Source of the DNA: Pelosinus fermentans
GTDB taxonomy: Bacteria > Bacillota > Negativicutes > DSM-13327
Assembly: GCA_002434245.1 (NCBI GenBank)
Contig: DJJR01000071.1
Coordinates: 1-64,000 of the forward strand
DNA: 64,000 nt
Reading direction: 5' to 3'
Shown: positions 9,797 to 18,598 of the stretch, one piece after another
How the letters are laid out: every line of letters starts with the position of its first letter
Numbering within the stretch: the stretch's first letter is position 1
Made by a program: the position numbers and the translations under genes
Notes under the pieces: generated by a model
The model's input: only the letters and a program-made list of their open reading frames with translations
Databases searched by the model: none
What the model was told of the DNA's origin: nothing

Positions 9797-9843
9797 GTAT
9801 TTCTAAATGAAGTGGCGCACTTTACTTGACAATTCATCTATAG

Positions 9844-9882
9844 AAAAAAGGTACTTTACATCTGATGTAAAGTACCTTTTTT
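9844..9882. terminator. Bidirectional intrinsic terminator
   Basis: A perfect 17-bp hairpin with A6 on one side and T6 on the other, loop of 5, lies directly downstream of the 40-aa minus-strand gene. It can terminate in both directions. Confidence 0.85.
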
Positions 9883-9899
9883 GAAGACGGCACACTATT

Positions 9900-10022
9900 T
9901 TAGCATTTTTCTTTATTCTGCTTGTCGTTTTTCTTATTTTCGTTATTAAAAATCTCTTTTGCAAATTCGACATTCTTATTTTGTTTTTTATTTTGTTCTT
10001 GTTTACATTCTTGTTCTTTCAT
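9900..10022 (-). CDS. Small Lys/Asn/Gln-rich protein of 40 aa
   Basis: The protein begins MKEQECKQEQNKKQNKN and ends DKQNKEKC. It is extremely hydrophilic and probably disordered, with a cysteine near each end. The ribosome site TTGGAGGTGATAA is excellent and a strong terminator follows the stop by 18 bases. I do not recognise the family; the two cysteines could bind metal or form a disulfide, but this is a guess. Confidence 0.5.
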   Translation of the reverse strand: MKEQECKQEQNKKQNKNVEFAKEIFNNENKKNDKQNKEKC

Positions 10023-10132
10023 ATTTATCACCTCCAATATTATTATTGCCAGATCTTCAATTAAAATCAGATGAAATATAAACCTTAATTGTTATTTCTT
10101 GAAATATTCTTTGGCGGGTAATTGCACAAAGT

Positions 10133-10163
10133 AAAAAAGCTCGCAAATTTTGCGAGCTTTTTT
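10133..10163. terminator. Bidirectional intrinsic terminator
   Basis: AAAAAAGCTCGCAAA and its complement form a perfect hairpin flanked by A and T runs. It lies about 70 bases after the stop of the KDPG aldolase gene and serves as its terminator. Confidence 0.85.
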
Positions 10164-10231
10164 ACTAAATGTAATTGGTAAGAAGCAATATTTTGTAAAT
10201 CTGCCAATTATTCAAAAGTTTGGTTGGTTGT

Positions 10232-10885
10232 TTATTTAGAGGAACGGGCCTTAGCGATCTCTTCCAGGAATTTCTTGGCCGTTGCGGTAATTGCAGCATA
10301 ATCCCCGGTCTTAGCACCAGCTGTTAAGCTGCTGCCAGCACCAACTGCCACGCAGCCAGCCTTAATCCATTCTTGAACATTGCTAACACTAACTCCGCCA
10401 GTCGGCATAATCTGTGCCTGAGGCAAAGGACCTTTTATGGCTTTGACCATAGCCGGTCCAAAGAGTTCCCCTGGGAATAGCTTAACAATGTCACATCCAG
10501 CTTCCATACATTCAACAACTTCTTTTATTGTCATAGCCCCAGCCATCATCGGAATTTGATACCGATTGCACAAACGTACAGTTTCCTTATTCAGGCATGG
10601 TGAAACTACATATTGCGCCCCGCTGAGAATGGAAATACGAGCAGTTTCAGGATCAAGAACTGTCCCTGCCCCAATAATTAATTCCTCTGGAGAATAGGAT
10701 TTCGCCAATTCTTCCATAATATGATGAGCATTTGGTACAGTAAAAGTCATCTCGATAGCTTTCATGCCGCCAGCCAAGCAAGCCTCTGATATCCGCTTAG
10801 CCTGATCACCGTTTTCAGCCCTTACTACTGCAACTAAACCGGATTTACAAATTTGTTCAAGTACTTGTTGTTTACTCAAAATCAT
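10232..10885 (-). CDS. eda: 2-keto-3-deoxy-6-phosphogluconate / 4-hydroxy-2-oxoglutarate aldolase
   Basis: The enzyme cleaves KDPG to pyruvate and glyceraldehyde 3-phosphate in the cytosol. Its 217 residues match the normal length of class I KDPG aldolases. The Schiff-base lysine is K135 in the IVKLFPGE motif and the catalytic glutamate is E45 in AIEMTF, the same spacing as in the E. coli enzyme; GAGTV and SPCLN loops are also present. The position of E. coli Arg49 is not Arg here, so preference between KDPG and related keto-acids is open. It is divergent from an RpiR regulator and close to a sugar-acid operon, suggesting it finishes degradation of a hexonate or keto-deoxy acid. Confidence 0.92.
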   Translation of the reverse strand: MILSKQQVLEQICKSGLVAVVRAENGDQAKRISEACLAGGMKAIEMTFTVPNAHHIMEELAKSYSPEELIIGAGTVLDPETARISILSGAQYVVSPCLNKETVRLCNRYQIPMMAGAMTIKEVVECMEAGCDIVKLFPGELFGPAMVKAIKGPLPQAQIMPTGGVSVSNVQEWIKAGCVAVGAGSSLTAGAKTGDYAAITATAKKFLEEIAKARSSK

Positions 10886-11258
10886 TTCCCCTTTTCATTT
10901 ACGGCTGCCTGCCAAGGCAGCAGCCTTGATATTATTCAAAATGTAATAATTAAAAATAAGCCATCTTCCACAAAGAACAAAACGGTTTTCAACCAAATGC
11001 ACACATCGCTGGATATTCTATATCAGTATTAATTTTGATAATGTAATATCATTTTTTAAATACTATTTGATAAGTTCATGTAATTTATATTTTATTCGAT
11101 TTATTTGCAAATTGCAATATTTTTATGATAGTTCTACCTCATTTTTTTTTTCATTTTAGATAATACTTTGTCATTTGAGATATACAACTTGCCTAGTTTT
11201 TGCATTATTGCTACAATAATACAATGAAATAAATTAAATTGAATGATGAGGAAATGCT
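10886..11258. other. Divergent AT-rich intergenic region
   Basis: This stretch separates the aldolase gene (minus) from the RpiR regulator (plus). It is strongly AT-rich and must hold both promoters. I see several possible -10 elements but no unambiguous operator and no further gene. Confidence 0.5.
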
Positions 11259-12119
11259 ATGCCTGGAACAAATCTACCAACACTATGTCTGCCTCTTTTG
11301 CGTAGCAGCTATGAGAGTTTTACTAAATCTGAAAAACGGGTTGCCAGCTTTATTACAGAGCGCCCCCATGATATTATTCATATGACTATTTCTGATCTGG
11401 CAGAAGCTACAAAGACTGCAGAAGCAACAATTTCCCGTTTCTGCCGTAAGTTAGGATTTCATGGTTTACAAAGCTTAAAAATTGTCTTAGCTAGTGAAAT
11501 ACTCAGTCCTCTGGAAACTACCTATCAGGAAGTACAACCTACTGATTCATTTGAAGCAATAGGGATTAAACTATTTAACAGTATTTCCGAAGGTTTACAA
11601 GATACACTGAAAGTACTTGATTTTAATGCATTGCAAAAGGCTGTTGCAATTCTTGATCGTGCTCATAAAATTGATATTTACGGCTTTGGTATTTCAGCAG
11701 TAATTGCCTCTGATATCGAACATCGTTTCATACGTTTTGGCATACCAACAAAGGCCTATTCCGATTTGCATATGCAGCTTATTTCAGCGTCCATTTTGGA
11801 ACCCGAAGATGTAGTTATCGTCATATCACACACTGGATCAAATACTGATTTGCTGAATTCGGTGGAAGTTGCAAAGCAAAGCGGGGCCCAAGTCATTGCA
11901 ATTACCAGCCACTTAAAATCGCCTCTTACCCAAAAAGCAGATCTCGTTTTGCACGGTATGAGCCGGGAAGTGAATTACTCTTCAGAATCAATGACATCCC
12001 GGCTGATTCATATGGCCATCGTAGACCTTATATATATGGGTATGATATTTAAGAACCAGGATAAATTTACCAATAATCTTAATAAACTGCGGCTGGCGAT
12101 CGCCAACCGTAAAACATAG
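11259..12119 (+). CDS. MurR/RpiR-family transcriptional regulator
   Basis: The 286-aa protein has an N-terminal HTH_6 domain (about 10-85, recognition segment AEATISRFCRKLGFHG) and a C-terminal SIS phosphosugar-binding domain (about 120-260, IDIYGFGISAVIASDIEHR and VIVISHTGSNTD). Proteins of this architecture respond to sugar phosphates. Divergent placement next to the KDPG aldolase makes that gene, and possibly the sugar-acid operon convergent to it, the likely target. The start ATG follows GATGAGGAA. Confidence 0.9.
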   Translation: MPGTNLPTLCLPLLRSSYESFTKSEKRVASFITERPHDIIHMTISDLAEATKTAEATISRFCRKLGFHGLQSLKIVLASEILSPLETTYQEVQPTDSFEAIGIKLFNSISEGLQDTLKVLDFNALQKAVAILDRAHKIDIYGFGISAVIASDIEHRFIRFGIPTKAYSDLHMQLISASILEPEDVVIVISHTGSNTDLLNSVEVAKQSGAQVIAITSHLKSPLTQKADLVLHGMSREVNYSSESMTSRLIHMAIVDLIYMGMIFKNQDKFTNNLNKLRLAIANRKT

Positions 12120-12163
12120 TTTCCCTGCTAGTTCAACATGAATAACAATCTGAACACCACAAA

Positions 12164-12201
12164 GAAGCTGCCTCTCATACTTTTGTATTGGAGACAGCTT
12201 C
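12164..12201. terminator. Hairpin between convergent genes
   Basis: GAAGCTG-C-CTC pairs with GAG-A-CAGCTTC across a 16-base loop, in the gap between the RpiR gene and the DUF1537 kinase gene. T-runs are short on both sides, so its strength as a terminator is uncertain. Confidence 0.5.
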
Positions 12202-12271
12202 TAGTTACTATAGGCAAGTAATTATTTTCTAAAAGAGAAGATCGTTAATTATTTTTCGAAAGATATGTTCC

Positions 12272-13708
12272 TTATTTTACCAGTAATATCTCCACGACTT
12301 CTTTAAGCGTATTCTGCTCACCAACATTACCAGGGAAAATAACATAAGGTATATGGGGAAATTTACTTTCTTCTCCTGTTTGCCATACAGGTATTCCCGG
12401 TCTTATCTGACCTAGGACGTTTGCCCGTTTTACTCTTAACGCCTTTGTCCCAATATCACTGGAAGTGATACCGCCTTTTGCAACGACAAAGGCTGGAGTT
12501 ACGTTTAGTCTGCCAACTAAGGACTGAACTGCATCTGATATTTTAACAGAACGCTCCAAGGCATCTTCCTGCGAATCATGTTCCAAGGTCAGCAATTTCC
12601 TTTTGGTGCAAACAACGACTGTAACACCTTTGCTTAACAGATCTTGTTCCTGCTTTAAAACGGATGCGATTTCTTCTTGGAAACGTTTTTCTTCAAGAAC
12701 CAAATCAGAATTGAACTCGATAAATCGTATTTCCTCGAGAGTTTTCAATTGCTCAACCTGACTGGTCGTCTTTTGTGTATGAGAACCAACTATAACGATC
12801 CCGCCAGTGCCACTACCACTGGTTATCATCTCTTGTCTTGTTAGAAGCGGTTTATCGGCAATAGCACCTAATTCTTTTACAAATCCAGCAGCGGTGCGAA
12901 ACAGAAAATATTTTCCTTGAGCAATGGCTCGGTAAAGCGCTACACAAAATATTTTTAGATCACAAGGGTTAATCGCATTAACAACTATTTTCCTAAAATC
13001 CGTTATATTGATGAGCTTATCAGTAATCTCATCAATTTTAAGTGCTCGCAGCTCTTCCAGGGATATCGTTAATACTTCTTCTTTCTTATAGAAACCCTTT
13101 GATTTCTCTTCAATATATTCCGTCAAATCAGATGACTCATATCCGAATGTTTTATCCTTGGCAAACTCAGTTTCACCAGCTGGAACAAGCGAAGTCCCAT
13201 ACTGCACATAATGAATATTGTCTAACGTAAAACGGCCACCTTCTTTAAAATACGGACATATAATTTCGCCATCAGCCTTGATCCTAGAATAGCACTCCAA
13301 TTGCTCTTTTAAAATCATCGTTTCTAAAGGATAATGACCTCTGAGAGTCGAATCGCCACGGCTGACAATCAGATACTTCCGCTGCTGTTCTTTGGCAACC
13401 TGAGCAATGATTCTGCCGATTTGTCGATGTGCTTTTATTGTCTGTTCTTCGGTAAAGCCACGGGAATTCGTTAAAATATAAAAAATCTTGTTTTTTTCTT
13501 TAAAGCCGCGGTCAATGCTTTCATAAGACCAATCCGTATATACTGAGATATCATGAACCGTCTGAATGCCAGTCGGATCATCGTCCAGCACAACTATTTT
13601 ATGTGGATTATCCTCAATAGCCTGCTCTAAAAGCATCTGTACATATTTTTCATCTACCGTGGGATATGATTGTAAAATAGCAGCACTACGCTTTTGCAAT
13701 AATTTCAT
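12272..13708 (-). CDS. DUF1537 four-carbon acid sugar kinase family protein
   Basis: About 478 aa, normal for the OtnK/DtnK/LtnK/OiaK family, which phosphorylates threonate, erythronate-derived 3-oxo-tetronate or 3-oxo-isoapionate with ATP. The N-terminal substrate domain shows the family motif VLDDDPTGIQTVHD and the C-terminal nucleotide domain shows GGITSSDIG and FPGNVGEQNTL. I prefer the ATG at 13708: TAGGA at the stop of the preceding gene lies 8-9 bases upstream, giving translational coupling; an ATG at 13726 would overlap that gene. It is the last gene of a six- or seven-gene minus-strand locus. Its acid-sugar substrate cannot be read from sequence. Confidence 0.85.
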   Translation of the reverse strand: MKLLQKRSAAILQSYPTVDEKYVQMLLEQAIEDNPHKIVVLDDDPTGIQTVHDISVYTDWSYESIDRGFKEKNKIFYILTNSRGFTEEQTIKAHRQIGRIIAQVAKEQQRKYLIVSRGDSTLRGHYPLETMILKEQLECYSRIKADGEIICPYFKEGGRFTLDNIHYVQYGTSLVPAGETEFAKDKTFGYESSDLTEYIEEKSKGFYKKEEVLTISLEELRALKIDEITDKLINITDFRKIVVNAINPCDLKIFCVALYRAIAQGKYFLFRTAAGFVKELGAIADKPLLTRQEMITSGSGTGGIVIVGSHTQKTTSQVEQLKTLEEIRFIEFNSDLVLEEKRFQEEIASVLKQEQDLLSKGVTVVVCTKRKLLTLEHDSQEDALERSVKISDAVQSLVGRLNVTPAFVVAKGGITSSDIGTKALRVKRANVLGQIRPGIPVWQTGEESKFPHIPYVIFPGNVGEQNTLKEVVEILLVK

Positions 13709-13718
13709 GTTCAACATC

Positions 13719-14525
13719 CTATTCATTTACTGCTATATGAAATTGTTGTCTTGCCTCGGCCGGGCTCATGGGTTCTTTATCCATGGCTCTTAGCAATCGT
13801 ACGGTCTTTTCCACCAAAGGAAGATTGGTATCCACCACCGTATTATCATCCAAATAATTACTATCTTCAAAACCAATTCTGACGGTACTGGCCCCCATTC
13901 CAAGAGCCGCAGCGATAATGGAAAAATTCCTTCTATTTGCATGCGTAATGCCCCAAAGTGTCTCAAGCGGAATCATCTGAATCATCGCGGCCAAGGCCTC
14001 TGGTGTTGCAGGAGCTTCGCCTTTATGTCCTAAAACAATACTAAAAAGTACTGGACTATTAAAATCATATTGTTCCATTAGTTCTTTCATCGCAAAAATA
14101 TGACCAATTTCAAACACTTCTACTTCCGGTGTTTTTTTCATCTTTAATAATTCTCGAACACAATATTCTACATCATCAATAGGATTACAATATACAGCCT
14201 TGCCCAAATTTGTGGAACCAACATTCAAGGAACAAGCTTCTACCAGATTTGAATATACAGGAGCACAACGTTCCTTAATGGAAAGGTTGGAAACGCCGCC
14301 TGTTGAAACTTCGATAATAATATCGGAATCCTTGCGAATCAGCCGCAAAGTTTCTTCCAAAAGACTCATATCGGTGGTCAGATTCCCCATAGCATCACGT
14401 ACGTGCAAATGCACCATAGCGGCTCCTGCCTTCCAGCAGTCTAAAACATCTTCAGCTATTTTGTCTGGAACGATTTTTTTATCTGTAGCAGCTACGGGAG
14501 CAACTGAAATCATTACTTTATTCAT
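13719..14525 (-). CDS. BKACE family beta-keto acid cleavage enzyme (DUF849)
   Basis: BKACE enzymes transfer an acetyl-CoA unit onto a beta-keto acid, giving acetoacetate and a new acyl-CoA; the founding activity is 3-keto-5-aminohexanoate cleavage. The 268-aa protein has the metal-binding HLHVRD motif near residue 40, the EVSTGG strand and VRIGFED near the C-terminus, all hallmarks of the family. The start ATG follows TATAGGAGG. It precedes and is coupled to the DUF1537 kinase and follows a class II aldolase. Its role next to an acid-sugar kinase is unusual; it may process a beta-keto acid formed by oxidation of the sugar acid. Confidence 0.88.
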   Translation of the reverse strand: MNKVMISVAPVAATDKKIVPDKIAEDVLDCWKAGAAMVHLHVRDAMGNLTTDMSLLEETLRLIRKDSDIIIEVSTGGVSNLSIKERCAPVYSNLVEACSLNVGSTNLGKAVYCNPIDDVEYCVRELLKMKKTPEVEVFEIGHIFAMKELMEQYDFNSPVLFSIVLGHKGEAPATPEALAAMIQMIPLETLWGITHANRRNFSIIAAALGMGASTVRIGFEDSNYLDDNTVVDTNLPLVEKTVRLLRAMDKEPMSPAEARQQFHIAVNE

Positions 14526-14567
14526 TTTTTACCTCCTATAACAAAGCCTGTATCAGTGACTCTAATA

Positions 14568-15407
14568 TCACCGCTGACCAAAAAATGATATGTATTTTCT
14601 AACAATATCTTTTACATAACTAACCTGATTTAAGGACAATTCCGAGAAATGCGGTTGTTGATCGAATAATATCTCCTTTGTCTTATCAACAGCATAAACA
14701 GAAATTTCCGTATTAACATTGATTTTAGCAATACCTTTGGCAATGCAGCATAAAATATCCTTCTCAGACAGACCCGATCCGCCATGCAGCACCAGCGGTA
14801 TTGCCAGCAGATTATTAATAGCTTCCAATATATCAATACGTATATTAGGTTTCGCCTTATACAGTCCATGCACAGTTCCGATCGAAACAGCCAATGCATC
14901 AACATGGGTTATGTCAACAAATTGCTTTGCAAGGGCAGGATCAGTATAGGCCTCCACATCAGTTGCCGATCCTTCGTGTGAACGTTCTCCGGCCGCCAGG
15001 CACCCCAGCTCAGCTTCCACCGATACCCCGCAAGCATGGGCTATATCACAGACCAGTTTTGTATTTTTTACATTTTCATCAAAGGGCAGCGCCGAACCAT
15101 CATACATGACCGAACCAAAACCGGCACGGATGGCACGAAACACCGTATCTGGATCACTGCAATGATCCAGATGCAGGCAAACTGGTATTTCGGTCTCTTC
15201 TCCCAGACTTTTAGCAATAGCAGATGCGGTTCCTAATGACATATTCTTTAGATACTTAGCACCAAAAGCCAGAATTACAGGGGTTTTGGTCTCACGTCCT
15301 GCCTCAATGATCCCTTTAAACGTTTCATAGTTATATCCATTAAATGAGCCTACAGCATAATGATTAATATAGGCTTCATTAAGGATGTCTTTAAAATTTA
15401 CTAACAT
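14568..15407 (-). CDS. Class II (metal-dependent) ketose-bisphosphate aldolase
   Basis: The 279-aa protein belongs to the FBA/GatY/KbaY family. Catalytic and zinc-binding landmarks are CLHLDHCSD (Asp base and His ligand), VEAELG, GTVHGLYK (His ligand) and LVLHGGSGL (His ligand), plus the phosphate-binding KINVNTE strand. Members cleave fructose-1,6- or tagatose-1,6-bisphosphate or related phosphorylated keto-acids. The neighbouring DUF1537 kinase suggests the substrate is a phosphorylated acid sugar rather than a glycolytic hexose. The start has AAGGGG 8 bases upstream. It is followed closely by the BKACE gene in the same direction. Confidence 0.88.
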   Translation of the reverse strand: MLVNFKDILNEAYINHYAVGSFNGYNYETFKGIIEAGRETKTPVILAFGAKYLKNMSLGTASAIAKSLGEETEIPVCLHLDHCSDPDTVFRAIRAGFGSVMYDGSALPFDENVKNTKLVCDIAHACGVSVEAELGCLAAGERSHEGSATDVEAYTDPALAKQFVDITHVDALAVSIGTVHGLYKAKPNIRIDILEAINNLLAIPLVLHGGSGLSEKDILCCIAKGIAKINVNTEISVYAVDKTKEILFDQQPHFSELSLNQVSYVKDIVRKYISFFGQR

Positions 15408-15495
15408 GATGAATGCCCCTTAGTTTATTTTTGTACAATATCGGAGCAAACACACATTTAACCAACGTAGATCGAATTAACAATCTGCGGCTTGA

Positions 15496-16212
15496 TTAAG
15501 AGTTTACTTTTTCCCAATATTGATAATGATTTTCTACTACTTTATTAATTTCACTCCTATTTTTTTCCTTTAATACCCGCAACATTTCCTTATGCATTAA
15601 CAGGAACTGCTCTGTTGCATTTTCGTTTAAAAACTTTTCTATAGCTTTCATCCTGGATGCTTTTGTAATCTGATCTACATAAAAACAGATCCCTTCCAAC
15701 AATGCATTTTGGGTAATATCAACCAGTGCCATATGAAAGGCTATATCTGCTTCAAATATATCTTTTGCTTTCACATTGGAAGTTGTAATCTTTGCTTCCA
15801 GATCCTTCATGGCCTGCTCAACTTTATATAAGGATTCTGAATCCAACTTTTCTATCACCAATTGGAGTATTCCCACATCAATAATCTTGCGCAGTTCTAC
15901 TATTTGATTCGCAGAGTCTTTCTGCAATATAATCCCATATAAAACAGGAAATAACATTTTGCTGTCATAATGTTGCGTTACAAAAGTTCCCTCAGCACGT
16001 TTGATATTAATCACACCATATGCTCCTAATATTTTGATTGCCTCACGAACAGAATTTCTGCCAACCCCCATAGATGCACAAAGCTCATTCTCCGTAGGAA
16101 TTTTATCTCCCGGTTTTAGCTCCCCGTTAATAATAGCATTTGTAATATTATCAACAATCTGCTCAACAACAGATTTGCCACCTATCTCTTTTAAAAAAGT
16201 TTCATTAGACAT
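15496..16212 (-). CDS. FadR/GntR-family transcriptional regulator (FCD domain)
   Basis: The 238-aa protein has a GntR winged helix at about 20-85 (ENELCASMGVGRNSVREAIKIL) and an all-helical FCD ligand domain at about 95-230. FCD regulators usually bind organic acids through a metal site. It lies between the racemase/transporter/GlcG genes and the aldolase/BKACE/kinase genes in the same orientation, so it is probably their local repressor. A palindrome at 18599-18619 is a candidate operator. Start supported by TCAGGAGG. Confidence 0.9.
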   Translation of the reverse strand: MSNETFLKEIGGKSVVEQIVDNITNAIINGELKPGDKIPTENELCASMGVGRNSVREAIKILGAYGVINIKRAEGTFVTQHYDSKMLFPVLYGIILQKDSANQIVELRKIIDVGILQLVIEKLDSESLYKVEQAMKDLEAKITTSNVKAKDIFEADIAFHMALVDITQNALLEGICFYVDQITKASRMKAIEKFLNENATEQFLLMHKEMLRVLKEKNRSEINKVVENHYQYWEKVNS

Positions 16213-16333
16213 ACTGAACCTCCTGATGTATTTTTGCTTTTTCAGTATACATCATACGTAGGTTCAAGACAATCATATGACACCATTTGCTAAAGTACTT
16301 TCTTAAAAGTAATTAACTGCTATTCAGCGATTT

Positions 16334-16741
16334 TTATAAATCAGCCGCAGCAGCAGCGACTTTGGCAGCAATTTCTCCATCTTCTTTCAGTCCGCCAATA
16401 CCAACTGCACCAATGATCTGCTGTCGACCATTATATATCGGCACACCACCAGGCATCCCCACAAATTTATCATCAGCAAAATACGATATATTGAGATTTT
16501 CCTGCTGCAACCGCTTCAGAAAATCAGCTGTACTTACTCCCATTCTTGCAGCAGTATACGCTTTATTAGGTGTAAGGTTAATTGTCAACAGTTTGGCCCC
16601 ATCCTGCTTATTAAACAAAACTAAGAATCCATCCTTATCACAAATTGCTACACTAAATGGTTTTATCTCATATTCTTGTGCTACGATATCTTCAGCATAA
16701 CTTCCTATTTTTTTTGCCAATTCCAATGTAATATTTTCCAA
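16334..16741 (-). CDS. GlcG/HbpS family protein (DUF336)
   Basis: The 135-aa single-domain protein shows the family pattern: A-R-M-G-V-S-T near the middle, then PGGVPIYNGRQQIIGAVGIGG. GlcG-type proteins occur with glycolate, glycerol, diol and aromatic-acid catabolic genes; some bind haem or cobalamin, but the role is not settled. The start is TTG with AGGGGA 9 bases upstream. It sits between the GntR regulator and the BASS transporter, consistent with a helper in organic-acid breakdown. Confidence 0.85.
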   Translation of the reverse strand: MENITLELAKKIGSYAEDIVAQEYEIKPFSVAICDKDGFLVLFNKQDGAKLLTINLTPNKAYTAARMGVSTADFLKRLQQENLNISYFADDKFVGMPGGVPIYNGRQQIIGAVGIGGLKEDGEIAAKVAAAAADL

Positions 16742-16798
16742 TCCAATCAGTCCCCTTCTATTTTGCAGCTTATATATCTAGCTACGCTTTGACCAAAT

Positions 16799-17773
16799 TT
16801 ATGACTGTGCCGCGCTGTTCTCATTCTCTGCGGCAGCTGCTTCTTTTTCTTCTTTATCTCGCCAATAATTTGCCAATGTTGGACCAGTAAGATTGTGTAT
16901 CAGATTAAATATAGCAGCTGGTATGAATGCTAATGGAGCAAGATGTGCTAATGCTAATGCCATCGCCAGTCCACCGTTTTCCATGCCGATTTCAAAACAA
17001 AGAGCCTTGGCCTTAAAGTGAGGCATCCCTACGCCACGGGCAGCCCAATACCCTGTTGCAAGACCGAGTATATTGTGCAGAGCTACGGCTACAAAAGCAA
17101 TCAAAGCAACATTTGACAGCGAACCAGCGCTAAGAGCAAACCCTGAACTAGTCGTAACAAAAATGGCGATAACCGAAACAATTGGAATAATCGGCATAAT
17201 CTTATCAACAAAATCAGAAGCAAACACCCGAATGACGGCTCCTAAAAATACAGGTATCAGAACAATCTTTAAAATATCCACTAAAATAGCCTGAGCATCC
17301 ACCGGAACTATCGTGCCAACTAAAAACACAAACATAAACGGTGTAATAAAGGGCGCTATAATAGTATTAATTGAAGAAACCGTTATCGAAAGTGCCGTAT
17401 CCCCTTTAGCCAAAAAGGTCATAACATTACTGGCCACTCCACTCGGGCAGCATCCTACCAATATAAGCCCTGCAGCCAAGACTGGCGGCAAATCAAGCAC
17501 TTTCGTCAAGGCCAATGCAATAAACGGCATGATCATATAGCGCAAAACAATGCCCCAGAATACATCTTTCGGCCGCGAAAGAACCAGTTTAAAGTCGCCT
17601 GCTGATACAGTAAGACCCATACTCAACATAACAGCCATAATACAATATGGAACATATTTTGATAATGGCTTAAATGGCTCAGGACTAAAATATGCAGCAA
17701 CCACACCTAAAATAATCCATAAAGAAAAATATTTTGTGATAAATTTTACGATTTCTCCTAATTTTTCTAACAT
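16799..17773 (-). CDS. BASS-family sodium:organic-acid symporter
   Basis: The 324-aa membrane protein has about nine or ten hydrophobic helices and BASS motifs: GLILVGCCPSGVASNVMTFLAKGD and, later, EIGMENGGLAMALA (crossover helix residues that bind sodium). Family members take up bile acids, pantoate, pyruvate and other organic anions. It is co-oriented with the sugar-acid genes and is the only transporter among them, so it is the likely importer of the operon substrate. It ends in a charged E/A-rich tail. Start: AAGGAGCGAGAAA before ATG. Confidence 0.88.
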   Translation of the reverse strand: MLEKLGEIVKFITKYFSLWIILGVVAAYFSPEPFKPLSKYVPYCIMAVMLSMGLTVSAGDFKLVLSRPKDVFWGIVLRYMIMPFIALALTKVLDLPPVLAAGLILVGCCPSGVASNVMTFLAKGDTALSITVSSINTIIAPFITPFMFVFLVGTIVPVDAQAILVDILKIVLIPVFLGAVIRVFASDFVDKIMPIIPIVSVIAIFVTTSSGFALSAGSLSNVALIAFVAVALHNILGLATGYWAARGVGMPHFKAKALCFEIGMENGGLAMALALAHLAPLAFIPAAIFNLIHNLTGPTLANYWRDKEEKEAAAAENENSAAQS

Positions 17774-17830
17774 TTTCTCGCTCCTTCTCGATTTAATACA
17801 AAACTTTTATCATCAACAACCAGAAATCCG

Positions 17831-17856
17831 TTGCCGTCTCTTCGTGTAGACGGCAA
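17831..17856. repeat. Strong intercistronic hairpin
   Basis: TTGCCGTCT pairs perfectly with AGACGGCAA over an 8-base loop. Only the plus strand has a following T-run, yet no plus-strand gene ends here, so it is more likely an mRNA-stability or processing hairpin between the racemase and transporter genes than a terminator. Confidence 0.5.
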
Positions 17857-17907
17857 TTCTTTTTGGATAAATTCACTGTAAAAAAACTGACTAGAGGAAT
17901 GCGAAAG

Positions 17908-18582
17908 TTATTGCATCAAACCCTGTTTTACCAAAGCGCATTTAAGTGCTAATGCACCAAATCTCGGACTGGACAACACCAATTTCCCAGTTTTTTGATG
18001 GATATATTCTTCACAATAAGCCATAGAACCTTGGGCAAACAATATTACATCAACATTGTCACGAATTTCTCCAGCATATTGGGACATCAGTTCTTTGAAT
18101 TGCTCTTGATCAAGTCCAAAACCGCCGTCAACCAAAACATCAACTAATTCTACACGCTTATTCATTTCCCGCGCTACCCGCATTATAGTGTTCTTCGTTG
18201 GGATCAAGGTTGTCGGCAGCGTAGCCATGACACCGATACGCACACCTTGCCTTACCGCTTCTCGACACATTTCCTCGTCAATACGCACGATTGGAATACC
18301 AGTAAACTTGCCAACATCCTGAGCTGAATCAGCTACCTCGCCCACCGATGAACAAATATTGAGAATAGCATCTGCACCATCGCTTACAGCCTTCATATAC
18401 ATACCGATCAGTCTGGCCGCCGGAAAAGCTGTAACATATCCAGCATCCCTCACCTCTGCAAGAATCGACGGGTCCTGATTACTGATAATTTCAGTATCTT
18501 TCGGAAGTGATTGGCGAACCTCTTTTTCCACCAGCTCAATCAATTCTGGTGTAGTACTTGTGTAAATCAAAGCTACTTTCAT
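17908..18582 (-). CDS. Aspartate/glutamate racemase superfamily protein
   Basis: The 224-aa protein has the two-lobed Asp/Glu racemase fold signatures. The first catalytic cysteine is C77 in LNICSSVGEVAD. The position of the second cysteine is a serine (S186, FAQGSMAY), so a classical two-base racemisation is doubtful. Related single-cysteine members include decarboxylases and cis-trans isomerases (arylmalonate decarboxylase, maleate isomerase). It is the first gene of the minus-strand sugar-acid locus, with a strong AAAGGAGG site and an upstream palindrome, so its substrate is probably an acid intermediate of that pathway. Confidence 0.82.
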   Translation of the reverse strand: MKVALIYTSTTPELIELVEKEVRQSLPKDTEIISNQDPSILAEVRDAGYVTAFPAARLIGMYMKAVSDGADAILNICSSVGEVADSAQDVGKFTGIPIVRIDEEMCREAVRQGVRIGVMATLPTTLIPTKNTIMRVAREMNKRVELVDVLVDGGFGLDQEQFKELMSQYAGEIRDNVDVILFAQGSMAYCEEYIHQKTGKLVLSSPRFGALALKCALVKQGLMQ

Positions 18583-18598
18583 TTAAAATCCTCCTTTT

